This document shows positions 18,340 through 28,025 of a DNA stretch of 64,000 nt, piece by piece. The stretch comes from Gaetbulibacter_A sp043876815. Lineage in GTDB: Bacteria > Bacteroidota > Bacteroidia > Flavobacteriales > Flavobacteriaceae. The notes beneath the pieces were generated by a model. The model was not told where the DNA came from and did not search any database. It saw only the letters and a list, made by a program, of their open reading frames with translations. Position 1 is the stretch's first letter. Every line of letters starts with the position of its first letter. Position numbers and translations under genes: made by a program. The DNA is taken from NCBI RefSeq assembly GCF_043876815.1, contig NZ_JBAWKA010000004.1:186001-250000 (forward strand), given 5' to 3'.

Positions 18340-20550
18340 ATGAAGAATAATGTATTCGATTTAAATGACAGTGATGCTGCAAATTGTCCCTTTTTGAGTG
18401 GCACTCAAAAAAAGACTGCCGGTGGTGGAACACGCAACCGGGATTGGTGGCCTAATGAACTAAAGTTAAACATATTACGACAGCATGGAACTCCCGTAAA
18501 TCCTATGGGGGATGATTTTAACTATGCGGAAGCTTTCAATAGTATCGATTTTGCAGAACTTAAAAAGGATGTAATTAATGTCCTTACCGATTCTAAAGAT
18601 TGGTGGCCTGCAGATTATGGTCACTACGGTCCTTTTATGATTCGTATGGCTTGGCACAGTGCTGGTACTTATCGCGTTGGTGATGGTAGGGGTGGAGCCA
18701 ACGGAGGTTCACAACGATTTGCACCATTGAACAGTTGGCCGGATAACGGAAACCTAGATAAAGCACGTCTTTTATTATGGCCTGTTAAAAAGAAATATGG
18801 CAAAAAGATTTCCTGGGCAGATCTTATGATACTCGCTGGAAACTGTGCCTTGGAATCTATGGGCTTTAAAACCTTTGGTTTTGCCGGTGGTCGTGAAGAT
18901 GTGTGGCAGCCTGAAGAAGATATTTATTGGGGTTCAGAGACCGGATGGTTGGATAATGACGATCGTTATGATACAAGCGACGGCGAGCTGGAAGGACATT
19001 TAGGTGCTGTTCATATGGGCTTGATCTATGTTAACCCTGAAGGGCCAAACGGAGAACCTGATCCTTTAAAATCTGCGCATGATATACGAATTACATTTGG
19101 TCGTATGGCCATGAATGATGAAGAAACTGTAGCCTTGGTGGCTGGAGGACATACCTTTGGAAAGACACATGGTGCTGCCGATCCGGATAAGTATGTTGGT
19201 CCTGAACCACATGGAGCTTCTATTGAAGAAATGAGTACAGGTTGGAAGAACTCCTTTAATTCCGGTGTTTTGGATGATGCTATTACCAGTGGTTTGGAAG
19301 GCCCTTGGACACCGCATCCAACACGTTGGGACAGTGAATATTTCGATGTCTTATTGAATTACGAGTGGGAATTAACAAAAAGTCCTGCCGGAGCCTACCA
19401 ATGGACACCAACAAAAGAGTCGCAAGCGAAAATGGCTCCTAAAGCTGGTGATCCTAACGGACAGCAAGCATTAATGATGTCTACTGCGGATATGGCTCTT
19501 AAAATGGATCCGGAATATTCAAAAATCTCTAAAAAATTCCATAATGATTTTAAAGCGTTTGAAGATGCTTTTGCCCGTGCATGGTATAAATTAACACACC
19601 GTGATATGGGACCGATCGATCGTTATTTAGGTCCTGAAGTACCAAGTGAGGAATTGATCTGGCAAGATCCGATCCCTAAAGTTGATTATACTTTAAGCGA
19701 TAAAGATATCGATACCATTAAGAAAATGATTGGTGTTTCCGGATTGTCCATTTCACAATTAGTCACTACAGCCTGGGCTTCTGCTTCTACGTATAGAGAT
19801 TCTGATAAACGTGGTGGAGCTAATGGTGGTCACTTACGCTTAGAGCCACAACGTAGCTGGGAAGTTAATAACCCTGAGGAGTTGGCTAAAGTACTAGAAG
19901 TTTACGAAGCTATTCAAAAAGACTTTAGTGGTGATGTATCTATCGCAGACTTGATTGTACTTGGAGGATCTGTTGGTATTGAACAAGCTGCTAAAAATGC
20001 AGGTCATGATGTTTCAGTGCCGTTTACACAGGGACGAGGTGATGCTTCACAAGAGCAAACTGATTTAGAATCGTTTGGTTATCTGGAGCCATTGGCTGAT
20101 GGATTTAGAAATTATATTAAATCTAACCTTCAGGTTGCTGCGGAAGACCTTTTGATTGATCGAGCAAACCTAATGTCGCTTTCTATTCCTGAAATGACGG
20201 CATTAATTGGTGGATTGCGTGTGATTGGTACTAATTATGACGGTTCTGATTACGGAGTTTTCACAGAGAACGTTGGTAGTTTAACAAATGATTTCTTTGT
20301 GAATGTGTTAGATTTTAAATATAAATGGAATCCTACTGCTGAAGACGATCGTTATTTTGAAGGACGTGACCGTGCTACGAATGAGGTTGTTTTTAAAGCG
20401 ACCCGTGCTGACTTAATTTTTGGTTCTAATACAGAATTACGTGCTGTGGCAGAAGTCTTTGCTTCGGATGACGGCGAAGAAAAATTCGTAAATGATTTCA
20501 TTGCCGCATGGACCAAAGTGATGAATTTAGATCGGTTTGATTTAAAATAA
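18340..20550 (+). CDS. katG: Catalase-peroxidase KatG
   Basis: This 736-residue bifunctional haem enzyme disproportionates H2O2 and oxidises peroxidase substrates. The distal site is MAWHSAGTYR (Arg, Trp, His), and the proximal His is in VALVAGGHTFGKTHGA. The Trp-Tyr-Met adduct residues are present: Trp of MAWH, Tyr of MGLIYVNPEG and Met of FGRMAMNDEE. N- and C-terminal halves are the usual duplicated domains, with the second lacking haem ligands. There is no signal peptide, so it is cytoplasmic. An ankyrin-repeat gene follows after a terminator. Confidence 0.98.
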   Translation: MKNNVFDLNDSDAANCPFLSGTQKKTAGGGTRNRDWWPNELKLNILRQHGTPVNPMGDDFNYAEAFNSIDFAELKKDVINVLTDSKDWWPADYGHYGPFMIRMAWHSAGTYRVGDGRGGANGGSQRFAPLNSWPDNGNLDKARLLLWPVKKKYGKKISWADLMILAGNCALESMGFKTFGFAGGREDVWQPEEDIYWGSETGWLDNDDRYDTSDGELEGHLGAVHMGLIYVNPEGPNGEPDPLKSAHDIRITFGRMAMNDEETVALVAGGHTFGKTHGAADPDKYVGPEPHGASIEEMSTGWKNSFNSGVLDDAITSGLEGPWTPHPTRWDSEYFDVLLNYEWELTKSPAGAYQWTPTKESQAKMAPKAGDPNGQQALMMSTADMALKMDPEYSKISKKFHNDFKAFEDAFARAWYKLTHRDMGPIDRYLGPEVPSEELIWQDPIPKVDYTLSDKDIDTIKKMIGVSGLSISQLVTTAWASASTYRDSDKRGGANGGHLRLEPQRSWEVNNPEELAKVLEVYEAIQKDFSGDVSIADLIVLGGSVGIEQAAKNAGHDVSVPFTQGRGDASQEQTDLESFGYLEPLADGFRNYIKSNLQVAAEDLLIDRANLMSLSIPEMTALIGGLRVIGTNYDGSDYGVFTENVGSLTNDFFVNVLDFKYKWNPTAEDDRYFEGRDRATNEVVFKATRADLIFGSNTELRAVAEVFASDDGEEKFVNDFIAAWTKVMNLDRFDLK

Positions 20551-20572
20551 ATTCCATAGAATTATAATGAAG

Positions 20573-20610
20573 TTGGGATAAGCGTTGTGTATGCTTATCC
20601 CAATTTTTTT
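20573..20610 (+). terminator. Rho-independent terminator between katG and the ankyrin gene
   Basis: A perfect 11-bp stem, TTGGGATAAGC / GCTTATCCCAA, with a 9-base loop and a run of T. It covers an upstream in-frame GTG (20587) and so argues against that start for the next gene. Confidence 0.85.
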
Positions 20611-20622
20611 AAAAATGAAAAA

Positions 20623-21099
20623 ATGATGAATCCAAAAGACACTTTATTTATGGCTATTCAGTCCGGAAATAATGCGGCGGTTGAGGCTGTGTTAAAATCG
20701 AACCCGGAAGTTGTTAATTCCAAAGATTCCAGAGGTTTTACTCCCCTTATTTTCGCGTCTTATTTTGATAAGGAGGCCATTGTAAAAACATTAATTCAAT
20801 GCAAGGCGAACATTGATGATACAGATGCATCGGGGAATACAGCGTTAATAGGAGTTGCTTTTAAAGGCAATGAGACAATAGCTAATTATTTGTTAGAGCA
20901 TGGTGCATCTATTAATAATAAAAATAATAATGGAACAACAGCCTTAAGCTTTGCTACAAGTTATAACAAAGAAAATATTGTGAAGTTGTTACTGAAACAT
21001 AACGCAGATTCCTCAATTAAGGATAATGAAGGAAAAATAGCTCTAGACCATGCTAAAGAAAAAGGGTTTAATAACTTGATTGCCCTTTTAAAAGGTTAA
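20623..21099 (+). CDS. Ankyrin-repeat protein downstream of katG
   Basis: About 158 residues form four to five ankyrin repeats (DSRGFTPLIFASY, DASGNTALIGVAFKG, NNNGTTALSFATSYN, DNEGKIALDHAKEKG). I place the start at the ATG-ATG pair 20623/20626 after an A-rich leader, because the longer frame begins at a GTG inside the terminator loop. Small ankyrin proteins encoded beside catalase genes are known to support catalase activity in Pseudomonas (AnkB with KatB). A similar helper role for KatG is inferred from position only. No signal peptide is seen. Confidence 0.87.
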   Translation: MMNPKDTLFMAIQSGNNAAVEAVLKSNPEVVNSKDSRGFTPLIFASYFDKEAIVKTLIQCKANIDDTDASGNTALIGVAFKGNETIANYLLEHGASINNKNNNGTTALSFATSYNKENIVKLLLKHNADSSIKDNEGKIALDHAKEKGFNNLIALLKG

Positions 21100-21119
21100 T
21101 TCTACCTTCATATTACATA

Positions 21120-22586
21120 TTATTTTTTCAAGGTTTGAATCTTTATGTTCAATGCAGCAAAAAGTAAGGTTGTAAAAGGGCTGATCCAATTAAAAAAGGC
21201 GTAAACAAAATAATCGGCTACTCCAACTCCCAAAACACTCGATTGATAAGCGCCACAAGTATTCCAAGGAATAAGTACAGAGGTTACCGTACCAGAATCT
21301 TCTAAAGTTCTACTGAGGTTCTCTGGTGCCAGACCTTTATCATCAAAAGCTTTTTTAAACATTTTTCCGGGTATAACAATGGCCAAATACTGATCGGATG
21401 CTATGGCATTTAGGCCTAAACAGCTAAATACCGTACTTGCAAACAGACCAAATACCGTTGTCGCCACGGATAGTAAGACCTTGGTAATCTTTGATAAGGC
21501 ACCAATGCCATCCATAATACCTCCAAATATCATAGCGCTAATAATTAAATAGATCGTCCATAACATGCCTTGCATTCCACCGGCTGAAAAAAGCTCATTT
21601 AATTTTTCATTATCTGTAGTGATGTTCGTGTCTGTTAGAGCGGAGGTAACAACAGCGTTCAATTTAGAATCGCTTAAACTAATTAATACGTCACCCTGAA
21701 AAATAAAAGCGAAAACAGCAGCTAAGATAACACCTGAACTAAGCGCCACTAATGGTTTTGTTTTTGTTAGGATTAACCCAATAACTACAGCCGGAACTAC
21801 AAATAACCAGGGTGTAATATGAAATGTACTATTTATTGTGCTAAGTAAATTACTCAGGTCGGCAGATCCGGAGGTTTCTGTAGTAGCACTTAAAATAGAA
21901 AATATCACTAAGGTGATCAAAATAGTGGGTACGGTAGTAATTGTCATGTAACGAATATGCGTGAATAGATCCGTTCCTGCTATAGCTGGCGCTAAATTGG
22001 TCGTGTCACTCAAGGGTGACATTTTATCACCAAAGTAAGCTCCTGATATTGCGGCACCCGCAATCATCCCGGTATCGAGACCTAAAGCACTACCGATACC
22101 AATTAGCGCGATGCCCACGGTGGCCGAAGTGGTCCAGGAGCTTCCTGTCGCAATCGAAATAATAGCACATATTACCACGCAAGCCGGTAGAAAAATGCTC
22201 GGACTTAAAACTTGTAAACCATAGTAAACCATAGCAGGAATAACACCACTAACAAGCCAAGTGCCTGCTAGGGCTCCAACCAAAAAAAGTATTAATACAG
22301 GTATAAAAACACTCTTTAGATTTTCCCAAATCTCTGCAAGCATATTTTTTATGGAAACCTTGTTGAAAAGCCCAACAATCGCTGCAATGAGACCTCCTGT
22401 TAATAAAATGATTTGATTCGTATAAGCGCCAAACCACTCCTGATCTTCAATAAAAAAAATGTTGTAAGCTAATAAAGACATTAAAAGAACAACCGGGAGT
22501 AGGGCTTCCCACAGGTTCAATTCTGTATTTTCTATAATGTTTTGACCGTCTACTTTAATTTTTGAAAGGTTATCGTCTTTTGGCAT
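21120..22586 (-). CDS. NhaC-family Na+/H+ antiporter
   Basis: This 488-residue protein has about eleven to twelve membrane segments and the family core ATGSSWTTSATVG followed by GDKMSPLSDTTNLAPA, which lines the ion path. It should exchange cytoplasmic Na+ for H+ in the inner membrane. I start it at the ATG at 22584-22586 (MPKDDNLSK). A longer frame would begin at a TTG inside the hairpin at 22648-22669. The N-terminal 30 residues are hydrophilic. An amino-acid or malate/lactate exchange role, as for some NhaC relatives, is possible. Confidence 0.92.
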   Translation of the reverse strand: MPKDDNLSKIKVDGQNIIENTELNLWEALLPVVLLMSLLAYNIFFIEDQEWFGAYTNQIILLTGGLIAAIVGLFNKVSIKNMLAEIWENLKSVFIPVLILFLVGALAGTWLVSGVIPAMVYYGLQVLSPSIFLPACVVICAIISIATGSSWTTSATVGIALIGIGSALGLDTGMIAGAAISGAYFGDKMSPLSDTTNLAPAIAGTDLFTHIRYMTITTVPTILITLVIFSILSATTETSGSADLSNLLSTINSTFHITPWLFVVPAVVIGLILTKTKPLVALSSGVILAAVFAFIFQGDVLISLSDSKLNAVVTSALTDTNITTDNEKLNELFSAGGMQGMLWTIYLIISAMIFGGIMDGIGALSKITKVLLSVATTVFGLFASTVFSCLGLNAIASDQYLAIVIPGKMFKKAFDDKGLAPENLSRTLEDSGTVTSVLIPWNTCGAYQSSVLGVGVADYFVYAFFNWISPFTTLLFAALNIKIQTLKK

Positions 22587-22642
22587 AATCTTTTTTTGTT
22601 GTGTAATGTTACGATTTTCAAAGAAACTTGACAAGTCGAAAT

Positions 22643-22669
22643 AAAAAAGCCGAAGCAATTGCTTCGGCT
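22643..22669 (-). terminator. Rho-independent terminator of the trans-sulfuration-type gene
   Basis: A perfect 22-base palindrome (AGCCGAAGCAA / TTGCTTCGGCT) followed leftward by six T residues. It lies between the PLP-enzyme gene and the antiporter gene, which are on the same strand. Confidence 0.8.
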
Positions 22670-22712
22670 AAAATTTGTAATTTTTTGATTATGAAATATT
22701 TAGACTTTAGTC

Positions 22713-23915
22713 TTATTTCAATATATTTAATGACACCATACAGTTACGCATCATTTGATAAGTACGTTCAATATCAGCATCCAAACCTATGGAAAAACGT
22801 ATCAATCCATCGGTTAAACCCATTTCTATTTGCTCGGTTTCAGGGATTTCAGACGAGGTAGAACTCCCGGGAGCACTAAACAAGGTTTTATAAAAGCCTA
22901 AACTTACCGCCAAATACCCCAGATTTTTGTGCTGCATGAGCTCCATAAGCTCATTGGCTTTATCCAGATTCCCGACATCTATGGTGAGCATACCGCCAAA
23001 TCCGTATTGTGGATTCATCATTCCTTTAAAGCGTTCGTGAGAGGGATGAGATTTCAATCCCGGATAAACTGTTTTTAAGCCATCGGCTTCAAACTTTTCA
23101 GCTAAGAACAAGGCGTTTTTACTATGCTGTTGAATGCGTATGTGCAAGGTTCTTAGATTTTTTAAAATGGAAGCTGCACGCAAGCTGTCCATAGTGGACC
23201 CAAAGAGCATGGCCGCGCCATCATTCACGTTACGCAATTCATCAATAAAATCCTGAGTACCACACACAACACCGCCAACGGTATCGCTGGATCCATTAAT
23301 GAATTTTGTTAAACTGTGAATAACGACATCAGCTCCCAACATCTTTGGTGAAATAGATAGGGGAGAAAAAGTGTTGTCTACAACAAGTTTCAGGTTATTC
23401 TTTTTAGCTAATCTAGATAAGCCTTCGATATCTGCTACTTCCAGCAAGGGGTTACTAACGGTTTCACAAAAGATTACTTTGGTGTTCTTTTTTATCGATG
23501 CTTCTACCTGTTTTAAATCGGTAATATTCACAAAACTGGTTGCGATATTGAATCTGGGGCCAAAGTTTTTCAAAAAAGCATAGGTTCCGCCATAAATCGT
23601 TCTACTGGAGATTATATGATCGCCAGCGCAACATAATTGCATCAAGGTGGTCGTAATGGCGCCCATTCCTGATGATGATACATTAGCCGTTTCAGTGCCT
23701 TCCATAGCAGCAAGGGCTTCACCTAAATATAAATTAGAAGGCGAAGAATGCCGTGAGTACAGATAACAACCGTCAGCATTACCTTCGAAAGTATCAAACA
23801 TGGTTTTAGCGGAAAGGAAGGTGTAGGTAGAAGAATCAGAAATGGAAGGATTCACTCCCCCGAATTCTCCAAAATATTGTAAATCTTGAATGTTATTTGC
23901 AGGTTTAAAAGACAT
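22713..23915 (-). CDS. Cys/Met metabolism PLP-dependent enzyme (cystathionine gamma-lyase/synthase family)
   Basis: This 400-residue fold-type I enzyme has Asp180 in VVDNTFS and Schiff-base Lys204 in HSLTKFINGSSD, plus SSGMGAI at 82-87 for the phosphate. Methionine gamma-lyases carry a Cys in the loop reading YGCT; here it is YGGT (Gly110). Methionine gamma-lyase is therefore not assured, and gamma-lyase/synthase or O-acetylhomoserine sulfhydrylase remain possible. It is divergent from an Lrp/AsnC gene (159 bases apart), which suggests amino-acid-responsive control. A strong terminator ends it. Confidence 0.88.
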   Translation of the reverse strand: MSFKPANNIQDLQYFGEFGGVNPSISDSSTYTFLSAKTMFDTFEGNADGCYLYSRHSSPSNLYLGEALAAMEGTETANVSSSGMGAITTTLMQLCCAGDHIISSRTIYGGTYAFLKNFGPRFNIATSFVNITDLKQVEASIKKNTKVIFCETVSNPLLEVADIEGLSRLAKKNNLKLVVDNTFSPLSISPKMLGADVVIHSLTKFINGSSDTVGGVVCGTQDFIDELRNVNDGAAMLFGSTMDSLRAASILKNLRTLHIRIQQHSKNALFLAEKFEADGLKTVYPGLKSHPSHERFKGMMNPQYGFGGMLTIDVGNLDKANELMELMQHKNLGYLAVSLGFYKTLFSAPGSSTSSEIPETEQIEMGLTDGLIRFSIGLDADIERTYQMMRNCMVSLNILK

Positions 23916-24074
23916 AGTTTTAGGCTTCTGGTTTTACTCAAATGTCTGATAATTAAGAATAAAAATCAAGTGAATTAATTAAATCAGGAAAATAAAACTA
24001 CAGTAATTATAATATGATGAATAATTTTAATTAATTGATGATAAAAAAGTTATCTTTATGAAAATTATTCGAAT

Positions 24075-24533
24075 ATGATTTTTGATGCTACAGACAGGAA
24101 GTTACTTAATTATTTGCAAGAAGACAGTAAGCGAACGAATAAGGAACTTGCCAATAAACTTGATCTTTCCGTAACAGCTGTATTTGAACGGATAAAAAAA
24201 CTGGAAAAAGAAGGCTTTATTGAAAAGTATGTTGCCCTGATCAACAAAGATAAAATAGGAAAACCTTTTGTGGTTTTTTGCCATATTAAATTGTTACAAC
24301 ATAGTCATGATTATGTGGTTAAATTTGAACGTGAAGTAGCTAATCTCAACGAGGTTTTAGAGTGCTATCACCTGAGTGGTGATTATGATTATTTGCTAAA
24401 AGTCTTGGTTGAGGATATGGCCGCTTTTCGTGAGTTTATGGTAAAGAAATTAACCAATATTAATCACATTAGTAGTACACACAGTATGTTTGTTATCAGC
24501 GATGTTAAGCATACCACGGCAATCAGCTTTTAA
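24075..24533 (+). CDS. Lrp/AsnC-family transcriptional regulator
   Basis: This 152-residue protein has an N-terminal helix-turn-helix (about 5-55: DRKLLNYLQEDSKRTNKELA, LSVTAVFERIKKLEKEGFI) and a C-terminal RAM domain (about 65-145) with YHLSGDYDYLLKVLV, the usual effector-binding strand. Lrp/AsnC proteins form octamers that bind amino acids and often regulate the neighbouring divergent gene. The likely target is therefore the Cys/Met PLP enzyme at 22713-23915. The intergenic region has no clear palindrome. A TATCTTTA element lies at about 24050. Confidence 0.95.
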   Translation: MIFDATDRKLLNYLQEDSKRTNKELANKLDLSVTAVFERIKKLEKEGFIEKYVALINKDKIGKPFVVFCHIKLLQHSHDYVVKFEREVANLNEVLECYHLSGDYDYLLKVLVEDMAAFREFMVKKLTNINHISSTHSMFVISDVKHTTAISF

Positions 24534-24550
24534 AATATTGCCAAGGTTTT

Positions 24551-25930
24551 TTAACTGAAATACTTTAAAAACTTTTTCAATAATTTTAATTTTCCTTTAT
24601 ACGGAGGATATCTGAATGAGGGGTCAAACCAGGTACTACGTATCATTACGGCCTTATGATGTGAAAAAGTATCAAATCCAAATTTTCCGTGATAACTTCC
24701 CATGCCACTCGTGCCGATACCACCGAAAGGCAGTCTGGGGTTTCCAAATTGCACCAGAAGGTCATTTACTACACCACCACCAAAGTTAATGGTATTCAAT
24801 AAGTTATCTACGAATGTCTTGTTTTTAGAAAAGATATAGAATGATAACGGTCGACTTGATTCGGCAATAGTTTTTCGGATGTCCTCTTCTGTGCTATAGC
24901 TTAGAATGGGTAAAATTGGACCAAAAATCTCCTCCTTCATTAATGGCGTATTCATATCGGGTTCGTCAACAATGGTGGGTGCTAAGTAATTGTCGGATTC
25001 ATCAAAATCTCCACCAAAGACAACCGTTTGATTTTCTAATAAATTTATTAACCTGTTCAAATGATCATTATTCACGATTCGTGGAAAATCTTCTGAACTT
25101 TTTGGGTTTTTGGTATAGCGTTTTTCAATTTCTTTGCTAAGCGCCTGAATTAATGCTTCTTTTCGGGGCGCTTTTACTAAAACATAATCTCCGGCAATAC
25201 AAGTTTGCCCACCATTAAAAAATTTACCCCACACTAAGCGGCGCGCTACCAGTTTTAAATCGGCCGTTTCATCAACAATACAGGGTGATTTACCTCCAAG
25301 TTCCAGCGTTGTTGGTGTGAGGTGTTTGGCGGCTGCTTCTGCAACGATTTTTCCAACCTGCGTACTGCCCGTAAAGAATATATAATCCCAGGGTTTTTCT
25401 AAAAGTGCCGTAGCCACTTCAACGCCACCCTCAACTGTTGTGGCGACTTCTCCCGGAAAAACTTTTTTTATAATCTTCGTTAAAATGGCGGCCGTGTTCG
25501 TTGTTAATTCGCTAGGCTTTAATACCACCGTATTTCCGGCGGCAATGGCCATAATTACAGGTTCCAAGGCCAATAAAAAAGGATAGTTCCAAGGCGCTAT
25601 AACCAGCACGTTGCCATAAGGTTCTTTATAAATATAATCTTTGGAAGGGAAGGTGAGGAGTGCGCTTTTTACACGCTCCTTTTTTGCCCAAGACTTCAGT
25701 TTTTTAATCGTTAAATCAAGCTCTGATAGAACTAAACCAACCTCACTCAGATAGCCCTCAAAAGCCGATTTTTTAAAATCTTTTTTTAGCGCTTCCAATA
25801 TAGCGGTCTCATTGGAAATAACTTCAGCTTTAAGCTTTTTCAATAAGATTAAACGCCCTTTGATATTTCGGGTTTGATGACTTTTATAGAAGTCGCGTTG
25901 CTTCGAAAATAAAGTATTGATGTATTGCAC
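24551..25930 (-). CDS. Aldehyde dehydrogenase (class 3-like)
   Basis: This 459-residue NAD(P)+-dependent enzyme oxidises aldehydes to acids. Asn115 (APWNYP), Glu210 (TLELGGKSP) and nucleophile Cys244 (NGGQTCIAGD) form the active site, and FTGSTQVGK binds the cofactor. The short N-terminus and the end rich in Lys and Phe match class 3 / fatty-aldehyde types. The frame begins at a GTG (25930), with no in-frame ATG nearby upstream. It converges on the Lrp gene. Long-chain or aromatic aldehydes are typical substrates. Confidence 0.93.
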   Translation of the reverse strand: MQYINTLFSKQRDFYKSHQTRNIKGRLILLKKLKAEVISNETAILEALKKDFKKSAFEGYLSEVGLVLSELDLTIKKLKSWAKKERVKSALLTFPSKDYIYKEPYGNVLVIAPWNYPFLLALEPVIMAIAAGNTVVLKPSELTTNTAAILTKIIKKVFPGEVATTVEGGVEVATALLEKPWDYIFFTGSTQVGKIVAEAAAKHLTPTTLELGGKSPCIVDETADLKLVARRLVWGKFFNGGQTCIAGDYVLVKAPRKEALIQALSKEIEKRYTKNPKSSEDFPRIVNNDHLNRLINLLENQTVVFGGDFDESDNYLAPTIVDEPDMNTPLMKEEIFGPILPILSYSTEEDIRKTIAESSRPLSFYIFSKNKTFVDNLLNTINFGGGVVNDLLVQFGNPRLPFGGIGTSGMGSYHGKFGFDTFSHHKAVMIRSTWFDPSFRYPPYKGKLKLLKKFLKYFS

Positions 25931-25954
25931 GTTTTTCTTGAAATGTACGAATAA

Positions 25955-26653
25955 TTATTCAGAACAAGCCTCCCAGAGCGGGTCTTTTGGAACGGGTGAT
26001 GTTATGAACAATTCTTCCTTTTGAACCGGATGTTCCAAGCGAATACTTCGAGCATGCAAATGAATACTGGCGTCGGTATTACTTCTGTCGAAACCATATT
26101 TCAGATCACCCTTAATAGGACATCCAATAGCTGCTAATTGACAACGAATTTGATGATGCCTGCCTGTTTCTAAATTAATTTCTAACAGGTAATAATTACC
26201 AAGTGTTCTTATAACCTTATAGCTCAAAATTGCTTTTTTGCTACCTGTGATTTCCTGAGGATATGTATAGGATTTGTTGTTTTTCGGATTCTTTTTAAGC
26301 CAATGCACAAGGCGATCTTCACCTTTTGGTGGCGGATTCTTCACAAGAGCCCAATAGGTTTTGGCAACATCTTTTTGCGCAAATAGTTTATTCAAGCGCG
26401 TTAAGGCTTTACTCGTTTTTGCGAAAATAACCAAACCTGTGGTTGGGCGATCTAAGCGGTGAACCGTACCTAAATAAACATTTCCAGGCTTGTGGTATTC
26501 TTTTTTGATATAGGCTTTTACAATGTCATTCAATGGCATATCTCCGGTTTTATCACCTTGGACAATATCACCGGCCCGTTTATTCACCACGATCATATGA
26601 TTATCCTCATAAAGAATCTGGAGGTTGGATGAATTGGAAATGGTTTTAGACAT
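25955..26653 (-). CDS. RluA-family pseudouridine synthase
   Basis: This 232-residue protein contains VHRLDRPTTGLVIFAKT, whose Asp is the catalytic residue, and the GRHHQIRCQLAAIGCPIKGD block of RluA enzymes. It starts directly with ILYEDNHMIVVNKRAG and lacks the S4 domain of RluD, as in RluA/RluC-like short members. It isomerises uridine in rRNA or tRNA; the position cannot be inferred. The panB stop lies 51 bases upstream, so the two genes are probably co-transcribed. Confidence 0.92.
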   Translation of the reverse strand: MSKTISNSSNLQILYEDNHMIVVNKRAGDIVQGDKTGDMPLNDIVKAYIKKEYHKPGNVYLGTVHRLDRPTTGLVIFAKTSKALTRLNKLFAQKDVAKTYWALVKNPPPKGEDRLVHWLKKNPKNNKSYTYPQEITGSKKAILSYKVIRTLGNYYLLEINLETGRHHQIRCQLAAIGCPIKGDLKYGFDRSNTDASIHLHARSIRLEHPVQKEELFITSPVPKDPLWEACSE

Positions 26654-26704
26654 ATAATTTTAGAATGAAAAGTGCAAACACGGATGTTCCTACACAAATT
26701 GTGC

Positions 26705-27523
26705 TTAATATTTTTCGTTCTTATTTGGAAAATCAACAGTTTTAACGTCTTCTACATATTGAGAAATAGCCTTGGTCATATCCTCATATAAGTTCATGTA
26801 TCGACGTAAAAAACGCGGGTTGAATTCGTGAGTCATACCTAACATATCGTGTAGCACAAGAACCTGGCCATCAACATCCGGACCAGCCCCGATACCAATA
26901 ATGGGGATGGAAACACTCTCAGCCACCTGTTTGGCCAATTTAGATGGAATCTTTTCCAGAACAATTGCGAAACAGCCAATACGCTCTAACATACGGGCGT
27001 CCTCAATAAGACGATTCGCTTCCTCTTCTTCTTTTGCACGTACGGTGTAGGTGCCAAATTTATAAATGGATTGTGGCGTTAAACCTAAATGCCCCATCAC
27101 AGGAATACCGGCATTTAAAATACGCTTTATAGATTCTTTAATCTCTTTTCCACCCTCCATCTTTACGGAATGGGCACCACTTTCCTTCATAATACGAATG
27201 GCAGATCGAAGCGCTTCTTTAGGATCACTTTGATAGCTTCCGAAGGGGAGATCTACAACTACCAAACAACGTTCAATAGCGCGAATTACAGAGGATGCAT
27301 GGTAGATCATTTGATCTAAGGTAATGGGTAAAGTGGTTTCATGACCTGCCATGACATTACTCGCAGAATCGCCAACAAGTATAACATCAATACCCGCGCC
27401 ATCAACAATTTTAGCCATCGTGTAATCGTAGGCGGTAAGCATGGATATTTTTTCACCTTTAGCTTTCATATCCACTAGGGTTTTTACCGTAATGCGTTTG
27501 TACTCTTTTTTTGCGACAGACAT
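26705..27523 (-). CDS. panB: 3-methyl-2-oxobutanoate hydroxymethyltransferase PanB
   Basis: This 272-residue TIM-barrel enzyme transfers a hydroxymethyl group from methylene-tetrahydrofolate to ketoisovalerate, the first step of pantothenate synthesis. Family blocks are MLTAYDYTMAKIVD, VGDSASNVMAGHETTLPI (metal Asp), VKMEGG, GHLGLTPQSI and IGIGAGPDVDGQVLVLHDMLG. The length is standard. It is the first gene of a likely two-gene unit with the pseudouridine synthase. No other pan genes are in view. Confidence 0.97.
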   Translation of the reverse strand: MSVAKKEYKRITVKTLVDMKAKGEKISMLTAYDYTMAKIVDGAGIDVILVGDSASNVMAGHETTLPITLDQMIYHASSVIRAIERCLVVVDLPFGSYQSDPKEALRSAIRIMKESGAHSVKMEGGKEIKESIKRILNAGIPVMGHLGLTPQSIYKFGTYTVRAKEEEEANRLIEDARMLERIGCFAIVLEKIPSKLAKQVAESVSIPIIGIGAGPDVDGQVLVLHDMLGMTHEFNPRFLRRYMNLYEDMTKAISQYVEDVKTVDFPNKNEKY

Positions 27524-27576
27524 GCGATTCTTTGTTTAAATGGTCTGTAAAAATACTGAAACAAATCGGTATGAAA

Positions 27577-27608
27577 TAAAAAATGGGTCCAAATTTCTTT
27601 GGACCCAT
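27577..27608 (-). terminator. Terminator of the 84-residue gene
   Basis: ATGGGTCC / GGACCCAT stem (27583-27608) with a T-rich run on the leftward side, just past the stop at 27634. Confidence 0.7.
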
Positions 27609-27633
27609 ACTTCGAAAAAACTTTTTGAAAAAA

Positions 27634-27888
27634 TTAAATCTTCAAATCGGTAAATGGTACATTTAGGGCCCATTCCGCATGAGTTTTTTCTGCTATCAAC
27701 ACATTATTTTGAGAGAATACTATTTGTTTTTGAATATCTAAAGAAGAGGAACCTATTAAAATGGTATGGCTTCCCTTTTCAGCTACCCAGGTATTTTTAT
27801 TAATATTAAATGAAGCCAAGGTTAAGCAAAGCAGTCCGCTGATTAATATTGATTTGCTATTAATCAAATAAGGAGAATTAGAAATCAT
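27634..27888 (-). CDS. Short protein resembling the C-terminal tail of GH3 beta-glucosidases; probable gene remnant
   Basis: The 84-residue frame contains SFNINKNTWVAEKG then HTILIGSSSLDIQKQIVF. This is the pattern (SW-x-AE-x-G-x-Y-x-x-x-IG-x-SS-x-DI) found at the very end of the fibronectin-III-like domain of glycoside hydrolase family 3 enzymes. No GH3 catalytic domain is encoded upstream: the next 130 bases lead to a divergent regulator. The first 27 residues include a hydrophobic stretch that could act as a signal, so a small exported protein is the alternative. I favour a decayed GH3 gene. Confidence 0.5.
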   Translation of the reverse strand: MISNSPYLINSKSILISGLLCLTLASFNINKNTWVAEKGSHTILIGSSSLDIQKQIVFSQNNVLIAEKTHAEWALNVPFTDLKI

Positions 27889-28025
27889 ACGAACTGCTTT
27901 TACAATAATGCTTCAAATTGAAGCAATGATAGTAAATTATTATATATTTACCAAAAGAAACATGTAAGTCGTTAACAGTGTTTTAGTTAAAATCAAATGC
28001 TTACATTAGCGAATTATAATATATT

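Noticed and set aside
22587..22658. Extended start (TTG) of the NhaC antiporter.
   Set aside because: The extension begins inside a strong terminator palindrome and adds residues unlike the family.
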